Notes: generated by a model from the sequence alone, not told the origin. A DNA stretch of 22,423 nt from CAZGMN01 sp964645765 (GCA_964645765.1 CAZYBE010000047.1:1-22423), one strand, 5' to 3'; positions 1 to 7,370 are shown, counted from the first letter of the stretch. Program-made: numbers and translations.

Positions 1-55
1 CTTCTCCTTTTCGGCAAATCATATCACCGAAAAAAACAAGAAGCAAGTTTTTCAC
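1..55 (-). CDS. Start of an unidentified gene, truncated by the window edge
   Basis: Directly after the TAA of pgsA (58-56) a GTG codon at 55 opens a frame that runs off the left edge, giving about 18 residues beginning MKNLLLVFFGD. The hydrophobic start followed by Gly-Asp faintly recalls the first strand and metal-binding Asp of YmdB-type metallophosphoesterases, but 18 residues cannot decide this. No convincing Shine-Dalgarno sequence precedes it; stop and start are immediately adjacent, so it would depend on translational coupling with pgsA. It continues the minus-strand gene run and would be its eighth member. An ATG further in (at 33) is an alternative start. I do not recognise the product. 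Confidence 0.35.
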   Translation of the reverse strand, partial: MKNLLLVFFGDMICRKGE

Positions 56-631
56 TTAGCCGGAGCGAAACATGATCCTCAGCCCAAACCTGCTGTAATG
101 GAGTGTTGAGAGAATGACGAGTGCCAAAGTCAGAAAATAAAACCAGACGAGAAAATGGGATGAAACTTTGGCAAGATTGAAGAGAAGAACGAGAAGGACA
201 ACGATAATCTGACAGACCGTGCTTGCTTTTCCTGGAATCGATGGAGGAAATGTTTTCTGGCCTCGCAATTTAAAAAGGAGAAAAGCGCCCGAGACGATGA
301 GCAAATCCCTGCCGATGACGATCGTCGTCAGCCAGAGGGGAATGACGTTGGGGGAGTTAAGTCTGGGAATAGTGAGCAGAATAAAGGATGCGGTGATGAG
401 CAATTTATCCGCAGCAGGGTCGAGCAAGGTGCCCAATTTCGTTCGCTGCCTCAGGGCCCGGGCCGTGAAGCCATCAAGAACATCAGTGAAACCGGCCAGA
501 AGCAAAACGGCGAATGCCTCTGAGGTCTTTCTCCAGATCATCATCAGCACGAAGACAGGGATAAGAAGAATTCGAGCAAGACTGATAATGTTGGGCAGGG
601 CTAACCAGACGCTCTTTTCTCCTTCCCTCAT
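56..631 (-). CDS. pgsA: CDP-diacylglycerol-glycerol-3-phosphate 3-phosphatidyltransferase
   Basis: This inner-membrane enzyme makes phosphatidylglycerophosphate from CDP-diacylglycerol and glycerol-3-phosphate, the committed step to phosphatidylglycerol and cardiolipin. At 191 residues it has the usual length. The CDP-alcohol phosphotransferase signature is complete: Asp50, Asp53-Gly54, Ala57-Arg58, Gly67, Asp71 and Asp75, the four Asp being the metal and catalytic ligands in this family. The remainder is made of hydrophobic helices, and the N-terminal LPNIISLARI segment is typical of PgsA. It starts at ATG 631, 41 nt after the stop of the TPR/SLH gene on the same strand, so it is probably the downstream part of that operon. 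Related CDP-alcohol transferases share the signature, but the N-terminus and length favour PgsA. Confidence 0.93.
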   Translation of the reverse strand: MREGEKSVWLALPNIISLARILLIPVFVLMMIWRKTSEAFAVLLLAGFTDVLDGFTARALRQRTKLGTLLDPAADKLLITASFILLTIPRLNSPNVIPLWLTTIVIGRDLLIVSGAFLLFKLRGQKTFPPSIPGKASTVCQIIVVLLVLLFNLAKVSSHFLVWFYFLTLALVILSTLHYSRFGLRIMFRSG

Positions 632-672
632 GGAACAGGCTTTTTTGATGATTGATGAAAAGAGAAGGTCAT

Positions 673-1992
673 TTATTTTATCAAGCTCAGGATAATATCC
701 AAGAGCTTTATCGCTTCCTGTCCCGAAACAGGAGAATCGGGTTTGAATTCTTTCTGCGGAGAAAGGCTCATGATATCATAAGAGACGATCTGAACAATTG
801 GCTTATAATAATAATTTTCGGGCGAGACATCTTGAATTTTGATTTTTTCTGGCTGAATTTGCTGGATAAATTTGAAGCCTTTCTTTCCCAGATATTCGAT
901 GAAATGAACGAGAATTTCAGCCATTTCAGCACGGCTTATAGGTTTTTTTGGCTGAAAAGTGTGATTGGGGTAAATATCGAGAATGCCCAAGGAGGTCGTT
1001 TGCAGGATAAATTTTGATGCCCAGGAAGTTGTGATATCGATGATAATCGGAGGAGTCTTCGACACTTCATCCACAATCCCTTTGAACTTGATCGAGAGAA
1101 GCGAAGCCATCTCTTCTCGTGTCACAGCCTCTGAGTAAGGGATAGAGCTATACTGGCTTGGAAGCTCAACAATTCCCAATATGTTTTTCAGGCTTTCGAT
1201 TCGGTCCGAGATGTCTTTGTTCTCCGGCTCAAGCGCTTTTAATTTTTCATAGATTTCGAGGCTCCTTGTGTAACGCTCCGCCTGATAGAGAGTATCAGCA
1301 TAATTTTCTAGTATTTCTCTATTTTCTGGTTCATTGGAGCTTGCGGTCTTGAGGTGGACCAGGGCATTTTGGAATTGTCTTTCCTTCTTGTAGACCTCGG
1401 CAAGCTGGATATTGGCTTCTAGAGATTGGGGAGAATAATGGAGAGCCCTGAGGTAAGTTTGCTTGCCTTTTTCTAAATCCCCTTGAGCAAGAGCATTTCT
1501 TGCTTCACTCAGGGCCTGTTCAGTTTTTTTATTTTTTAATGACTCATACTCCTGTTTCGCCCAGACATTGCCCGATTCTTTTTTGAGGACCTCCCTGAAT
1601 TCCGTAAAGGCTTCCTCTTCTCGCCCGGTTTTCTGGTAAATTTGAGCCAGGCCCATGTGGATGAGAACCATATCGGGATAGTTTCTCAGAGCAGTCTTAA
1701 AGAATTCTTCGGACTCCTTCATTTTGTTCAGAAGGAAAGCGGCGTAGCCAAAGCCGACGTGATAAGCAGGATTTTGTTCTCCCAATTTAGAGATTATCTT
1801 TTCAGCTGCTTTGGCATTGCCTTTTCTCAAATTGTTCCAAGCATCTTCAGTGAGAATTCTATCCTCAAGAGAGAATTCGGCTATCAAAGGAGCCGGGAGA
1901 TTTCCCAGGTAGAGATTGGGGGAAGGCATCTTATGGGTCGCACAGGACCAGGATAGAAAAAGAAGGAGGGCCGTCTGGAATGCTTTTTTCAT
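673..1992 (-). CDS. Lipoprotein with TPR repeats and C-terminal S-layer-homology repeats
   Basis: A 439-residue envelope protein of unknown specific role. The N-terminus is a short basic segment and hydrophobic stretch ending at Cys17 (SWSC), a plausible but imperfect lipobox. Residues about 50-270 hold repeated TPR helices (for example AAFLLNKMKESEEFFKTAL), a protein-interaction scaffold. From about 285 to the end come SLH-like repeats, including YPNHTFQPKKPISRAEMA and FKPDSPVSGQEAIKLL; such repeats bind cell-wall polymers in many bacteria. I place the start at ATG 1992, which overlaps the hflX stop by one base (TGATG) and has a GAGGAG Shine-Dalgarno about 10 nt upstream; a TTG three bases earlier is less likely. 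I infer a periplasm-facing assembly or scaffold protein tethered to the outer membrane. No enzyme motif is visible. Confidence 0.75.
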   Translation of the reverse strand: MKKAFQTALLLFLSWSCATHKMPSPNLYLGNLPAPLIAEFSLEDRILTEDAWNNLRKGNAKAAEKIISKLGEQNPAYHVGFGYAAFLLNKMKESEEFFKTALRNYPDMVLIHMGLAQIYQKTGREEEAFTEFREVLKKESGNVWAKQEYESLKNKKTEQALSEARNALAQGDLEKGKQTYLRALHYSPQSLEANIQLAEVYKKERQFQNALVHLKTASSNEPENREILENYADTLYQAERYTRSLEIYEKLKALEPENKDISDRIESLKNILGIVELPSQYSSIPYSEAVTREEMASLLSIKFKGIVDEVSKTPPIIIDITTSWASKFILQTTSLGILDIYPNHTFQPKKPISRAEMAEILVHFIEYLGKKGFKFIQQIQPEKIKIQDVSPENYYYKPIVQIVSYDIMSLSPQKEFKPDSPVSGQEAIKLLDIILSLIK

Positions 1993-3251
1993 CAATTTTT
2001 TTCTCCTCTTTTTATATAAGGAAGATAATTTATGATCGAGCGCGGGTCAGCGATAATCTCGAGCTCAATATGGTCACGGTCCTCTCTTCTCTTTAAGACA
2101 ACAGTCCATTTCGAAAAAGAATTGACCAGTTCTCTTTTTGATTTGGGGATGCGCAGATAAAATAACTCCAGGTTTTTAAAGAGAATGGTCCTCAAAAGGT
2201 TTTTCAGGCTTATGATTCCGTCCCCTGTTTTCGCCGAGACATAGACAAAATGTCCGTCGGATGAGCCGTTCTTCTCCAATAGCTCTTCCTTTTCGGACAA
2301 AAGGTCGATTTTATTAAAGACTTTAACAACCGGCACATCGCGAACGCCTATCTCCTCCAAGGTTTTTTCGACAGCTTCAATCTGGCTTTCGGAGTTGGCG
2401 GAGGCGATGTCGATGACATGAAGAATACAGTCAGCCTCTCTCAATTCTTCCAGTGTGGCTCTGAAAGACGTTATCAACTCCACCGGAATTTTTTTGATAA
2501 AGCCAACTGTATCGCTCAAGAAAAAATAAAGGCCATCAGAGAAGCTGACCCGGCGCAGAGTCGGGTCCAGAGTGGCAAAAGGCTGAGGCGAGGTGAACAT
2601 CTTTTCCAGAGAAAGGGCATTGAACAAGGTGGTCTTTCCGGCATTGGTGTAGCCCACGAGGGAGACAGATGGAGTGGGAATCTTTTTCCTGCTTTTTCTT
2701 TGGTTTGCCCGCCTTTTTTGAATCTCCAGAATTTCCTTTTTTATCCTCGAGATTCTATCCCTGATTCTTCGCCTGTCTTCCTCAAGCTTCTTCTCTCCTG
2801 GTCCACGGGTGCCGATTCCTCCTCCTAGCTGAGAGAGGGCATGGCCTTTTCCTACCAAGCGAGGGAGTAAATAGTTGAGCTGGGCAAGCTCGACCTGGAG
2901 CTTGCCCTCTTTACTGCGGGCCCGTTGAGCGAAGATATCGAGGATGAGCTGGTTTCGGTCTATGACTTTAACCTGAATCATCTCTTCCAGGCTTCGCTGC
3001 TGGCCGGGGCGGAGGTGGTGGTCAAAAATGATGAGGTTGGCTTTGAGTTCCTCCTTTTGCATGATAATTTCCGAGACTTTTCCTTCTCCGATAAGGAACT
3101 TCGGGTTGATTTCCGACCGGAACTGGAATATTTCTCCCACGACTTGAGCTCCAGCCGCATAAGCCAGTCCTTTGAGCTCTTCCATCATTTCTTTGGCTTC
3201 CAGTTTTTCTTTCTTGTTGGTTGCGAGGAGGACGAGGATGGCTGTTTCCAT
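1992..3251 (-). CDS. hflX: GTPase HflX
   Basis: A 419-residue ribosome-associated GTPase. In well-studied bacteria HflX binds the 50S subunit and splits stalled or stressed ribosomes. The sequence shows the HflX-specific N-terminal domain, the conserved glycine-rich GGGIGTRGPGE (143-153), a charged coiled-coil linker (about 155-190) and then the GTPase motifs: G1 GYTNAGKT (200-207), G3 DTVGF (247-251), G4 NKID (313-316) and G5 SAKTG (339-343). Its length matches the family. The start is ATG 3251, 3 nt after the miaA stop; no strong Shine-Dalgarno is visible, so coupling to miaA is likely. The miaA-hflX pairing is common in bacteria, though hfq, often between them, is absent here. Confidence 0.95.
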   Translation of the reverse strand: METAILVLLATNKKEKLEAKEMMEELKGLAYAAGAQVVGEIFQFRSEINPKFLIGEGKVSEIIMQKEELKANLIIFDHHLRPGQQRSLEEMIQVKVIDRNQLILDIFAQRARSKEGKLQVELAQLNYLLPRLVGKGHALSQLGGGIGTRGPGEKKLEEDRRRIRDRISRIKKEILEIQKRRANQRKSRKKIPTPSVSLVGYTNAGKTTLFNALSLEKMFTSPQPFATLDPTLRRVSFSDGLYFFLSDTVGFIKKIPVELITSFRATLEELREADCILHVIDIASANSESQIEAVEKTLEEIGVRDVPVVKVFNKIDLLSEKEELLEKNGSSDGHFVYVSAKTGDGIISLKNLLRTILFKNLELFYLRIPKSKRELVNSFSKWTVVLKRREDRDHIELEIIADPRSIINYLPYIKRGEKN

Positions 3252-3254
3252 TTT

Positions 3255-4178
3255 TTATTTCAAATTTTTCTTCACGTACTTCAGGATTAAAGGGAAGTTA
3301 TCCGGAGAAAACCATTTGATTCCTTCCATTTTCTTGAACCAGGTCATCTGTCTTTTGGCATAATGCCGGGTATCTTTTTTGGTCAAGGCGATGGCCTCTT
3401 CAAGAGCCATTTCTCTTTTCAAGACTTTGATGACATACTTATAGCCCAGGGCTCGGAAGGGAGGAGAGTTTTCCTTAAGGCCTTTCCGAAAAAGGTTTTG
3501 CACCTCTTGGATGATACCCTGAGCGAACATCTTGTCGACTCTCTCTTCGATCCTCTGGTAGAGTTCGTTTCTTTCTAATTTTAACCCAATTTTGATTATA
3601 TTGAAATCTTCAACAAAAGACTTGGTCGCTAAAAAGTGACTGGAGAAAGGCTTTTGTGTTGAGGTAAAGACTTCCAAGGCTCGAATGATCCTGGCCCTGT
3701 CGTTCTTTCCGATTTTCTGGAAGTAGTGCGGGTCAACTTCCTTAAGCTTTTCTCTCAAGCTTTCCAAGCCTTTTTCCTCGGCTTCTCTTTCCAGCTTCAG
3801 GCGAAGCGCTGTGTTGCGTTTTCCTTCGGGGAAGAGACCGTCGAGAAGAGCTTTCAGATAGAGTCCTGTTCCGCCGACAATGATAGGAATTTTCTTCCTC
3901 TTGATGATTGAGGTCGCTGCCTCCAGAGCCAAACGGCAGAAGTCCGCAGCTGTGAACTGGGTTGATGGGCATGCCACATCCAGAAGGTGATGGGGAATAC
4001 CTTCTCTTCTTTCTAGCGGAGTCTTGTCTGTCCCGATGTCAAAGCCTTTATAGACTTGCATCGAATCGCAATTGATGATTTCTCCCCCTATTTTCCCTGC
4101 CATCTTGATAGCTGTCGAACTCTTCCCCACACAGGTCGGGCCCAAGACGATGACAAGATTTTTTTCTTCAGGTTCCAA
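3255..4178 (-). CDS. miaA: tRNA dimethylallyltransferase
   Basis: This cytosolic enzyme transfers a dimethylallyl group to the N6 of A37 in tRNAs that read UNN codons, the first step to ms2i6A. At 307 residues it is full length. Visible motifs are the P-loop GPTCVGKSS (13-21), the DSMQVY substrate motif (38-43), DIGTDK, GGTGLYLKAL and, near the C-terminus, RQMTWFKK. The start is unusual: the only usable codon before the P-loop is TTG at 4178, because TGA and TAA stops lie immediately upstream in frame. No Shine-Dalgarno sequence precedes it. The 28-codon ORF at 4168-4254 runs over this TTG and stops 8 nt inside miaA, so translation is probably coupled to that reading. hflX follows after 3 nt. 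Confidence 0.95.
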   Translation of the reverse strand: MEPEEKNLVIVLGPTCVGKSSTAIKMAGKIGGEIINCDSMQVYKGFDIGTDKTPLERREGIPHHLLDVACPSTQFTAADFCRLALEAATSIIKRKKIPIIVGGTGLYLKALLDGLFPEGKRNTALRLKLEREAEEKGLESLREKLKEVDPHYFQKIGKNDRARIIRALEVFTSTQKPFSSHFLATKSFVEDFNIIKIGLKLERNELYQRIEERVDKMFAQGIIQEVQNLFRKGLKENSPPFRALGYKYVIKVLKREMALEEAIALTKKDTRHYAKRQMTWFKKMEGIKWFSPDNFPLILKYVKKNLK

Positions 4179-4254
4179 TTTTTATCAGAAGAAGGATGAC
4201 GAGAAGAGTTATAAGAATTAAGAGAGCCAGAATCTGCTTTCTTTTTAGTTCCAT
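4168..4254 (-). CDS. Small single-helix membrane peptide (28 aa), overlapping the miaA start
   Basis: An ATG at 4254 opens a 28-codon frame. A basic start (MELKRKQ) is followed by an uninterrupted hydrophobic run of about 18 residues rich in Leu, Ile and Val, then LIKIGT and TGA at 4170-4168. This is the composition of one transmembrane helix with a cytoplasmic basic N-terminus. It lies 61 nt after the stop of the ABC ATPase and overlaps the TTG start of miaA by 11 nt. It could be a small membrane partner of the adaptor/ATPase pair, or a leader-type ORF whose translation delivers ribosomes to miaA. There is no clear Shine-Dalgarno sequence, so translation is not proven. I do not recognise a family. 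Confidence 0.4.
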   Translation of the reverse strand: MELKRKQILALLILITLLVILLLIKIGT

Positions 4255-4301
4255 TTCTAACAATAAGTTAAGAAGAAAGGAATATTCCCTTAAAGCGTTT
4301 G

Positions 4302-4326
4302 AAGAGGCTCATCTCTTAAGCCTCTT
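4302..4326. other. 8-bp stem-loop straddling the ABC ATPase stop codon
   Basis: AAGAGGCT (4302-4309) and AGCCTCTT (4319-4326) pair perfectly around a 9-nt loop. On the minus-strand transcript the hairpin covers the last codons and stop of the ATPase gene, but is not followed by a U-run, so it is not a canonical terminator in that direction. On the plus strand a T-rich tract follows, but no plus-strand gene is here to terminate. It may act as a processing or attenuating structure between the transporter genes and miaA. Confidence 0.35.
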
Positions 4327-5020
4327 TTCTTTCTTCCTTGGTAATCTTTCCGTCCCTTATGGTGATGATGCGGTGAGCATGCTGGGCAATATCCCTGTCA
4401 TGAGTGACGATGATGATCGTGTTTCCCTGAGCGTGGATCTTGCGAAAAAGGCTGAGGATTTCTTGGCCTGTTTTGGAGTCAAGGTTTCCAGTGGGCTCAT
4501 CGGCTAGGAGAAGGGAGGGCTCGTTGACCAGAGCCCGGGCAATAGCCACCCTCTGCCTTTCACCGCCTGAGAGCTCAGAAGGGCGGTGGTTCTTTCTCTC
4601 AGTCATCTCCACCATTTCCAGGGCTCGCCGAGTTCTCTCCTCTCTTTCTTTCTTTTTAGTTCCTTTGTAGATGAGGGGAATTTCGACATTATGGTAGGCA
4701 GTGGCCCGGGGGAGGAGGTTGAAGACTTGGAAGACAAAGCCAATCTCGCGATTGCGGATATAGGCCAGCTCATTGTCGCTCAAGGTGCTGACCAGTTTTC
4801 CCTTTAAATAATATTTTCCTTCGCTCGGAGTATCCAGACAGCCCACGATGTTCATGATGGTTGATTTTCCAGACCCGGATGGGCCCATGATGGCCACAAA
4901 CTCATTCTTCTCGATGCTGAACGAGACTCCGCGGAGAGCCTGAACCTCCTGCTTTCCCATTTTGTAGATTTTCCAGATGTCCTCAGCGCGAATGAGTGAG
5001 CTATTTTCTGTGTCGATCAT
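4316..5020 (-). CDS. ABC transporter ATP-binding protein, MacB/LolD type
   Basis: A 234-residue cytoplasmic nucleotide-binding subunit that would power an inner-membrane permease. All ABC motifs are intact: Walker A GPSGSGKST (46-54), Q-loop Gln98, signature LSGGE (150-154), Walker B LLLADE (170-175) followed by PTGNLD, and H-loop His207. The PTGNLD segment and the NREIGFVFQ region are typical of the MacB/LolD/FtsE group, which work with FtsX-fold permeases in macrolide or peptide efflux, lipoprotein sorting or mechanotransmission. ATG 5020 overlaps the stop of the adaptor gene (ATGA), so the two are translationally coupled. Unlike MacB itself it has no fused permease, and no separate permease gene follows; the next genes are the 28-aa peptide and miaA. 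Confidence 0.92.
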   Translation of the reverse strand: MIDTENSSLIRAEDIWKIYKMGKQEVQALRGVSFSIEKNEFVAIMGPSGSGKSTIMNIVGCLDTPSEGKYYLKGKLVSTLSDNELAYIRNREIGFVFQVFNLLPRATAYHNVEIPLIYKGTKKKEREERTRRALEMVEMTERKNHRPSELSGGERQRVAIARALVNEPSLLLADEPTGNLDSKTGQEILSLFRKIHAQGNTIIIVTHDRDIAQHAHRIITIRDGKITKEERKEA

Positions 5021-6243
5021 TTTTCTTCTTTTTTCTTTTCTTCAGGTTTGATTAAGGTTCCATCCTTCAATTGGCGGAGAGCGTTATAAGGGCCGACAAT
5101 GACCTCCTGGCCATCTTTCAAGCCAGAGGTGATCTCGATCGTCATCTCACCCATGATCCCTTTCTTCACTGGGCAGAATTTCGCGCGGTCATTCTCGACG
5201 GTATAGACGCCTTCCTCTTGTTCCTCGTTCTTGTTTTTCTCTTTTCCCTCTTTTTCTCTCAAGACCAATGAAGAAATCGGGACCGCAAGCACATCCTTTT
5301 TTTCAGCAGTGATGATGTCTGCCGAGGCTGAGAGACCAGGCTTGAGACTCTCCTGAGGATTCTCAAGGGTTATGATGACCTTAAAGTCCTTGGATTCCTG
5401 GGACGTTGTCACCTTTTGAAGGGCAGAACTTCCAATCTCTGTCACTTTGCCCATTATGGTTTGGTCAGGGAGAGCATCCACTCTGACCTCAGCCTTTTGT
5501 CCAAGCCTAACTCCTATGACGTCCGTCTCATCAGCCTCAACTTCCACTTCCATCACTGAGAGGTCGGCGATGGTCATCAGAACTGTTCCAGGATTGTTCA
5601 TGGTGCCGATGATAGCCACTTCTCCTTCCTCGACCCTGAGGCTGGTGATGATGCCGTCAATCGGAGAGTTGTAGACCGTTTTGCTTAGATTATCCAGTGT
5701 GCTCTGGAGAGCAGCCTCAGCCTGCTGGATTTGATAGCGGATGGATTGATGGGTCGCTTTTGAAATCTCATCCTGAGCTTTGGCTGCTTCTAGCTGTTCT
5801 TTGGAAATGAGCTTTTCATCATAGAGTTGTTGTTGCCTTTTATAGAAGCTCTCATCTTTTTTTAAGACGGCATTCGCCTTGATGAGCTCAGCCTTATAGG
5901 AACGGATGAGAGCCCGGTCGCGCTCGGCATTGGCTTCATATTGAGATGCATCAAGCTTCAGCAAGAAGTCTCCAGCTTTGACTCTTTGCCCCTCTTCGAC
6001 ACCTATCTTGATTACTCTTCCTGGGATTTGGGCGCTGATGTTCACATTTTTTTTAGGCTTTATCTCTCCAGAGGCGGAGGTGATGGAGACCAGGTCTTGC
6101 CTCTTGACCTTTTCAACCGTTACTTTTATCGATTTTTCCCTGTGAGATCGGAGGTTTAAGAAGACAATCGCCAGAATAAATATTGCAACGGCAGAAATAA
6201 TCAGAATCTTTTTCTTTCTTTTGAATAAACCTTTTTCACTCAT
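5017..6243 (-). CDS. Periplasmic adaptor (membrane fusion) protein, HlyD/MacA family
   Basis: A 408-residue adaptor of the kind that bridges an inner-membrane transporter and an outer-membrane channel. Domains in order: a basic N-terminus with one transmembrane helix (about 12-31), a beta-barrel and first lipoyl half (GRVIKIGVEEGQRVKAGD), an alpha-helical coiled-coil hairpin rich in Ala, Gln and Lys (about 105-190), the second lipoyl half (YNSPIDGIITSLRVEEGEV), further beta-barrel domains, and a Lys/Glu-rich C-terminal tail. I place the start at ATG 6243, with AGGA 8 nt upstream; a TTG at 6264 gives a seven-residue extension without a ribosome site. It leads the minus-strand operon and overlaps the ATPase gene by 4 nt. 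This is the MacA side of a MacAB-like system, but the substrate is unknown and the permease is not here. Confidence 0.9.
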   Translation of the reverse strand: MSEKGLFKRKKKILIISAVAIFILAIVFLNLRSHREKSIKVTVEKVKRQDLVSITSASGEIKPKKNVNISAQIPGRVIKIGVEEGQRVKAGDFLLKLDASQYEANAERDRALIRSYKAELIKANAVLKKDESFYKRQQQLYDEKLISKEQLEAAKAQDEISKATHQSIRYQIQQAEAALQSTLDNLSKTVYNSPIDGIITSLRVEEGEVAIIGTMNNPGTVLMTIADLSVMEVEVEADETDVIGVRLGQKAEVRVDALPDQTIMGKVTEIGSSALQKVTTSQESKDFKVIITLENPQESLKPGLSASADIITAEKKDVLAVPISSLVLREKEGKEKNKNEEQEEGVYTVENDRAKFCPVKKGIMGEMTIEITSGLKDGQEVIVGPYNALRQLKDGTLIKPEEKKKEEK

Positions 6244-6409
6244 TTCTTTAGTCCTTTTAAGCAAACATCATAGTATATTACGACAGAAATGGCAAAAAGT
6301 TTTGAATTAGTTTTTGGAAATAGCCTCGCTCCCAATCGGATTTTTAACGCCATTCTCCGTTTGCTCTTCTCGGCGGCTGCGGAACTCGCTCAGCTTCAGG
6401 ATAAAAGTA

Positions 6410-6438
6410 TTGCTTGCGGGGGAGAGAGTTGATAATAT
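6410..6438 (+). promoter_or_regulatory. Possible promoter for the suhB-like gene
   Basis: TTGCTT (6410-6415), a 17-nt spacer and TAATAT (6433-6438) form a moderate sigma-70-type match. Transcription would begin only a few bases before the ATG at 6448, consistent with the absence of a well-placed Shine-Dalgarno and suggesting a nearly leaderless mRNA. The divergent adaptor gene starts at 6243, so this 204-nt gap must hold promoters for both directions. Confidence 0.3.
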
Positions 6439-6447
6439 TGAAAAGCT

Positions 6448-7239
6448 ATGAGTTGGGACAAATATTTGGAAGCTGCAAAGGAAGCGGCTTGGAGAGCCGG
6501 GAGAATGCTCAAAAAAAACATTGATGCTTCAAGAGAGATCTCTTTCAAAGGAATTATTGATCTTGTGACAAATTTCGATAATCAATCGCAGAGAATGATT
6601 TTGAAGCATCTTTCAACAATTTTTCCTGATCATGGTTTTTTGGCCGAGGAAGGTTTGAGCGAGACAAAAGGGTCAGAGTTCCAGTGGATCATCGACCCTC
6701 TTGACGGCACAACGAACTACGCCCACAGGTTTCCTGTATTCACTGTCTCCATAGCTCTTGAAGCGAAAGGAAAGGTTGTTGTCGGAGTGGTTTACGACCC
6801 GATGAGAGGAGAGACTTTCTGGGCGGCAAAAGGAGAAGGCGCGTTTCTCAACGGAAGAGAGATAAGAGTCTCTTCTATTGATGACTTGAATAAGGGACTG
6901 TTGGCCACGGGATTTCCCTATGATATTCGAGTGAGCGAGGCGAACAACATTGTCCACTTCAATAATTTTTTGACTCGAGCCCAGGCTTTAAGACGCTGTG
7001 GCTCTGCAGCCATGGACCTCTGTTATGTCGCCTGCGGAAGGTTTGACGGCTTTTGGGAATTAAAGCTGAAGCCCTGGGACATGGCTGCCGGTGCGTTGAT
7101 GGTTCAAGAAGCTGGAGGGCGGGTTTCTGGCTTTCAGAATGAGGAATTCAGCCTTTCCCGCTCTGAAATTTTAGCTAGCAACGGCTTGATTCATCAGCAG
7201 ATGGTCGAGGTCTTGAAGTTAGGGAAAGGCTCAGGCTAA
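6448..7239 (+). CDS. suhB: Inositol monophosphatase family protein (SuhB-like)
   Basis: A 263-residue Mg-dependent sugar-phosphate phosphatase of the IMPase/FIG superfamily, which typically hydrolyses inositol-1-phosphate and related phosphates. The metal-site residues are present: Glu67/Glu68 in LAEEG, the DPLDGTTN motif (83-90, giving Asp83 and Asp86) and WDMAAG (210-215, giving Asp211). The following GALMVQEAGGRVSGF is the usual family C-terminal segment. SuhB in E. coli also acts in transcription antitermination of rRNA; whether that holds here cannot be seen. The start ATG 6448 fits the family N-terminus but lacks a well-placed Shine-Dalgarno. Its stop codon lies inside the left terminal inverted repeat of repeat copy A. 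The exact substrate is uncertain, since CysQ and archaeal-type FBPases share these motifs. Confidence 0.9.
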   Translation: MSWDKYLEAAKEAAWRAGRMLKKNIDASREISFKGIIDLVTNFDNQSQRMILKHLSTIFPDHGFLAEEGLSETKGSEFQWIIDPLDGTTNYAHRFPVFTVSIALEAKGKVVVGVVYDPMRGETFWAAKGEGAFLNGREIRVSSIDDLNKGLLATGFPYDIRVSEANNIVHFNNFLTRAQALRRCGSAAMDLCYVACGRFDGFWELKLKPWDMAAGALMVQEAGGRVSGFQNEEFSLSRSEILASNGLIHQQMVEVLKLGKGSG

Positions 7240-7370
7240 GTGTTTCGAAAACACACAGGCTTTGCCCCAGCGAGGCAAAGCCTGCTCGGTTTCAGGCTTC
7301 GCTCTCCTCTCCCTTCGGTCGAGGAACCGTGCCCGCTCAGCCTTCAAACGGTTTTCGAAACACTTAGCCT
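7233..7370. repeat. Palindromic dispersed repeat, copy A, with 20-bp perfect terminal inverted repeats
   Basis: The ends are a perfect 20-bp inverted repeat (7233-7252 and 7351-7370), in which the left arm reads AGGCTAAGTGTTTCGAAAAC. Inside is an 11-bp stem (7256-7266 with 7274-7284) closed by the 7-nt loop CCAGCGA, then a shared block of about 67 nt. The same core recurs in opposite orientation at 18421-18514 with over 90% identity in the shared block. The element sits between suhB and the lectin-like gene and supplies the suhB stop codon. It has no ORF of note and no clear target duplication beyond two bases. It could be a MITE-like non-autonomous element, a REP/BIME-type palindrome or an RNA structure. 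Confidence 0.85.

Noticed and set aside
6290..6306. TGGCA...TTTTGA as a sigma-54 (-24/-12) promoter
   Set aside because: The GC dinucleotide required at the -12 element is missing at the right spacing, and the downstream gene already has a sigma-70-type candidate.
6346..6402. GC-rich tract upstream of suhB as a third copy of the palindromic repeat
   Set aside because: It shares only short words such as CGCTCAG with the repeat core and has no inverted arms.
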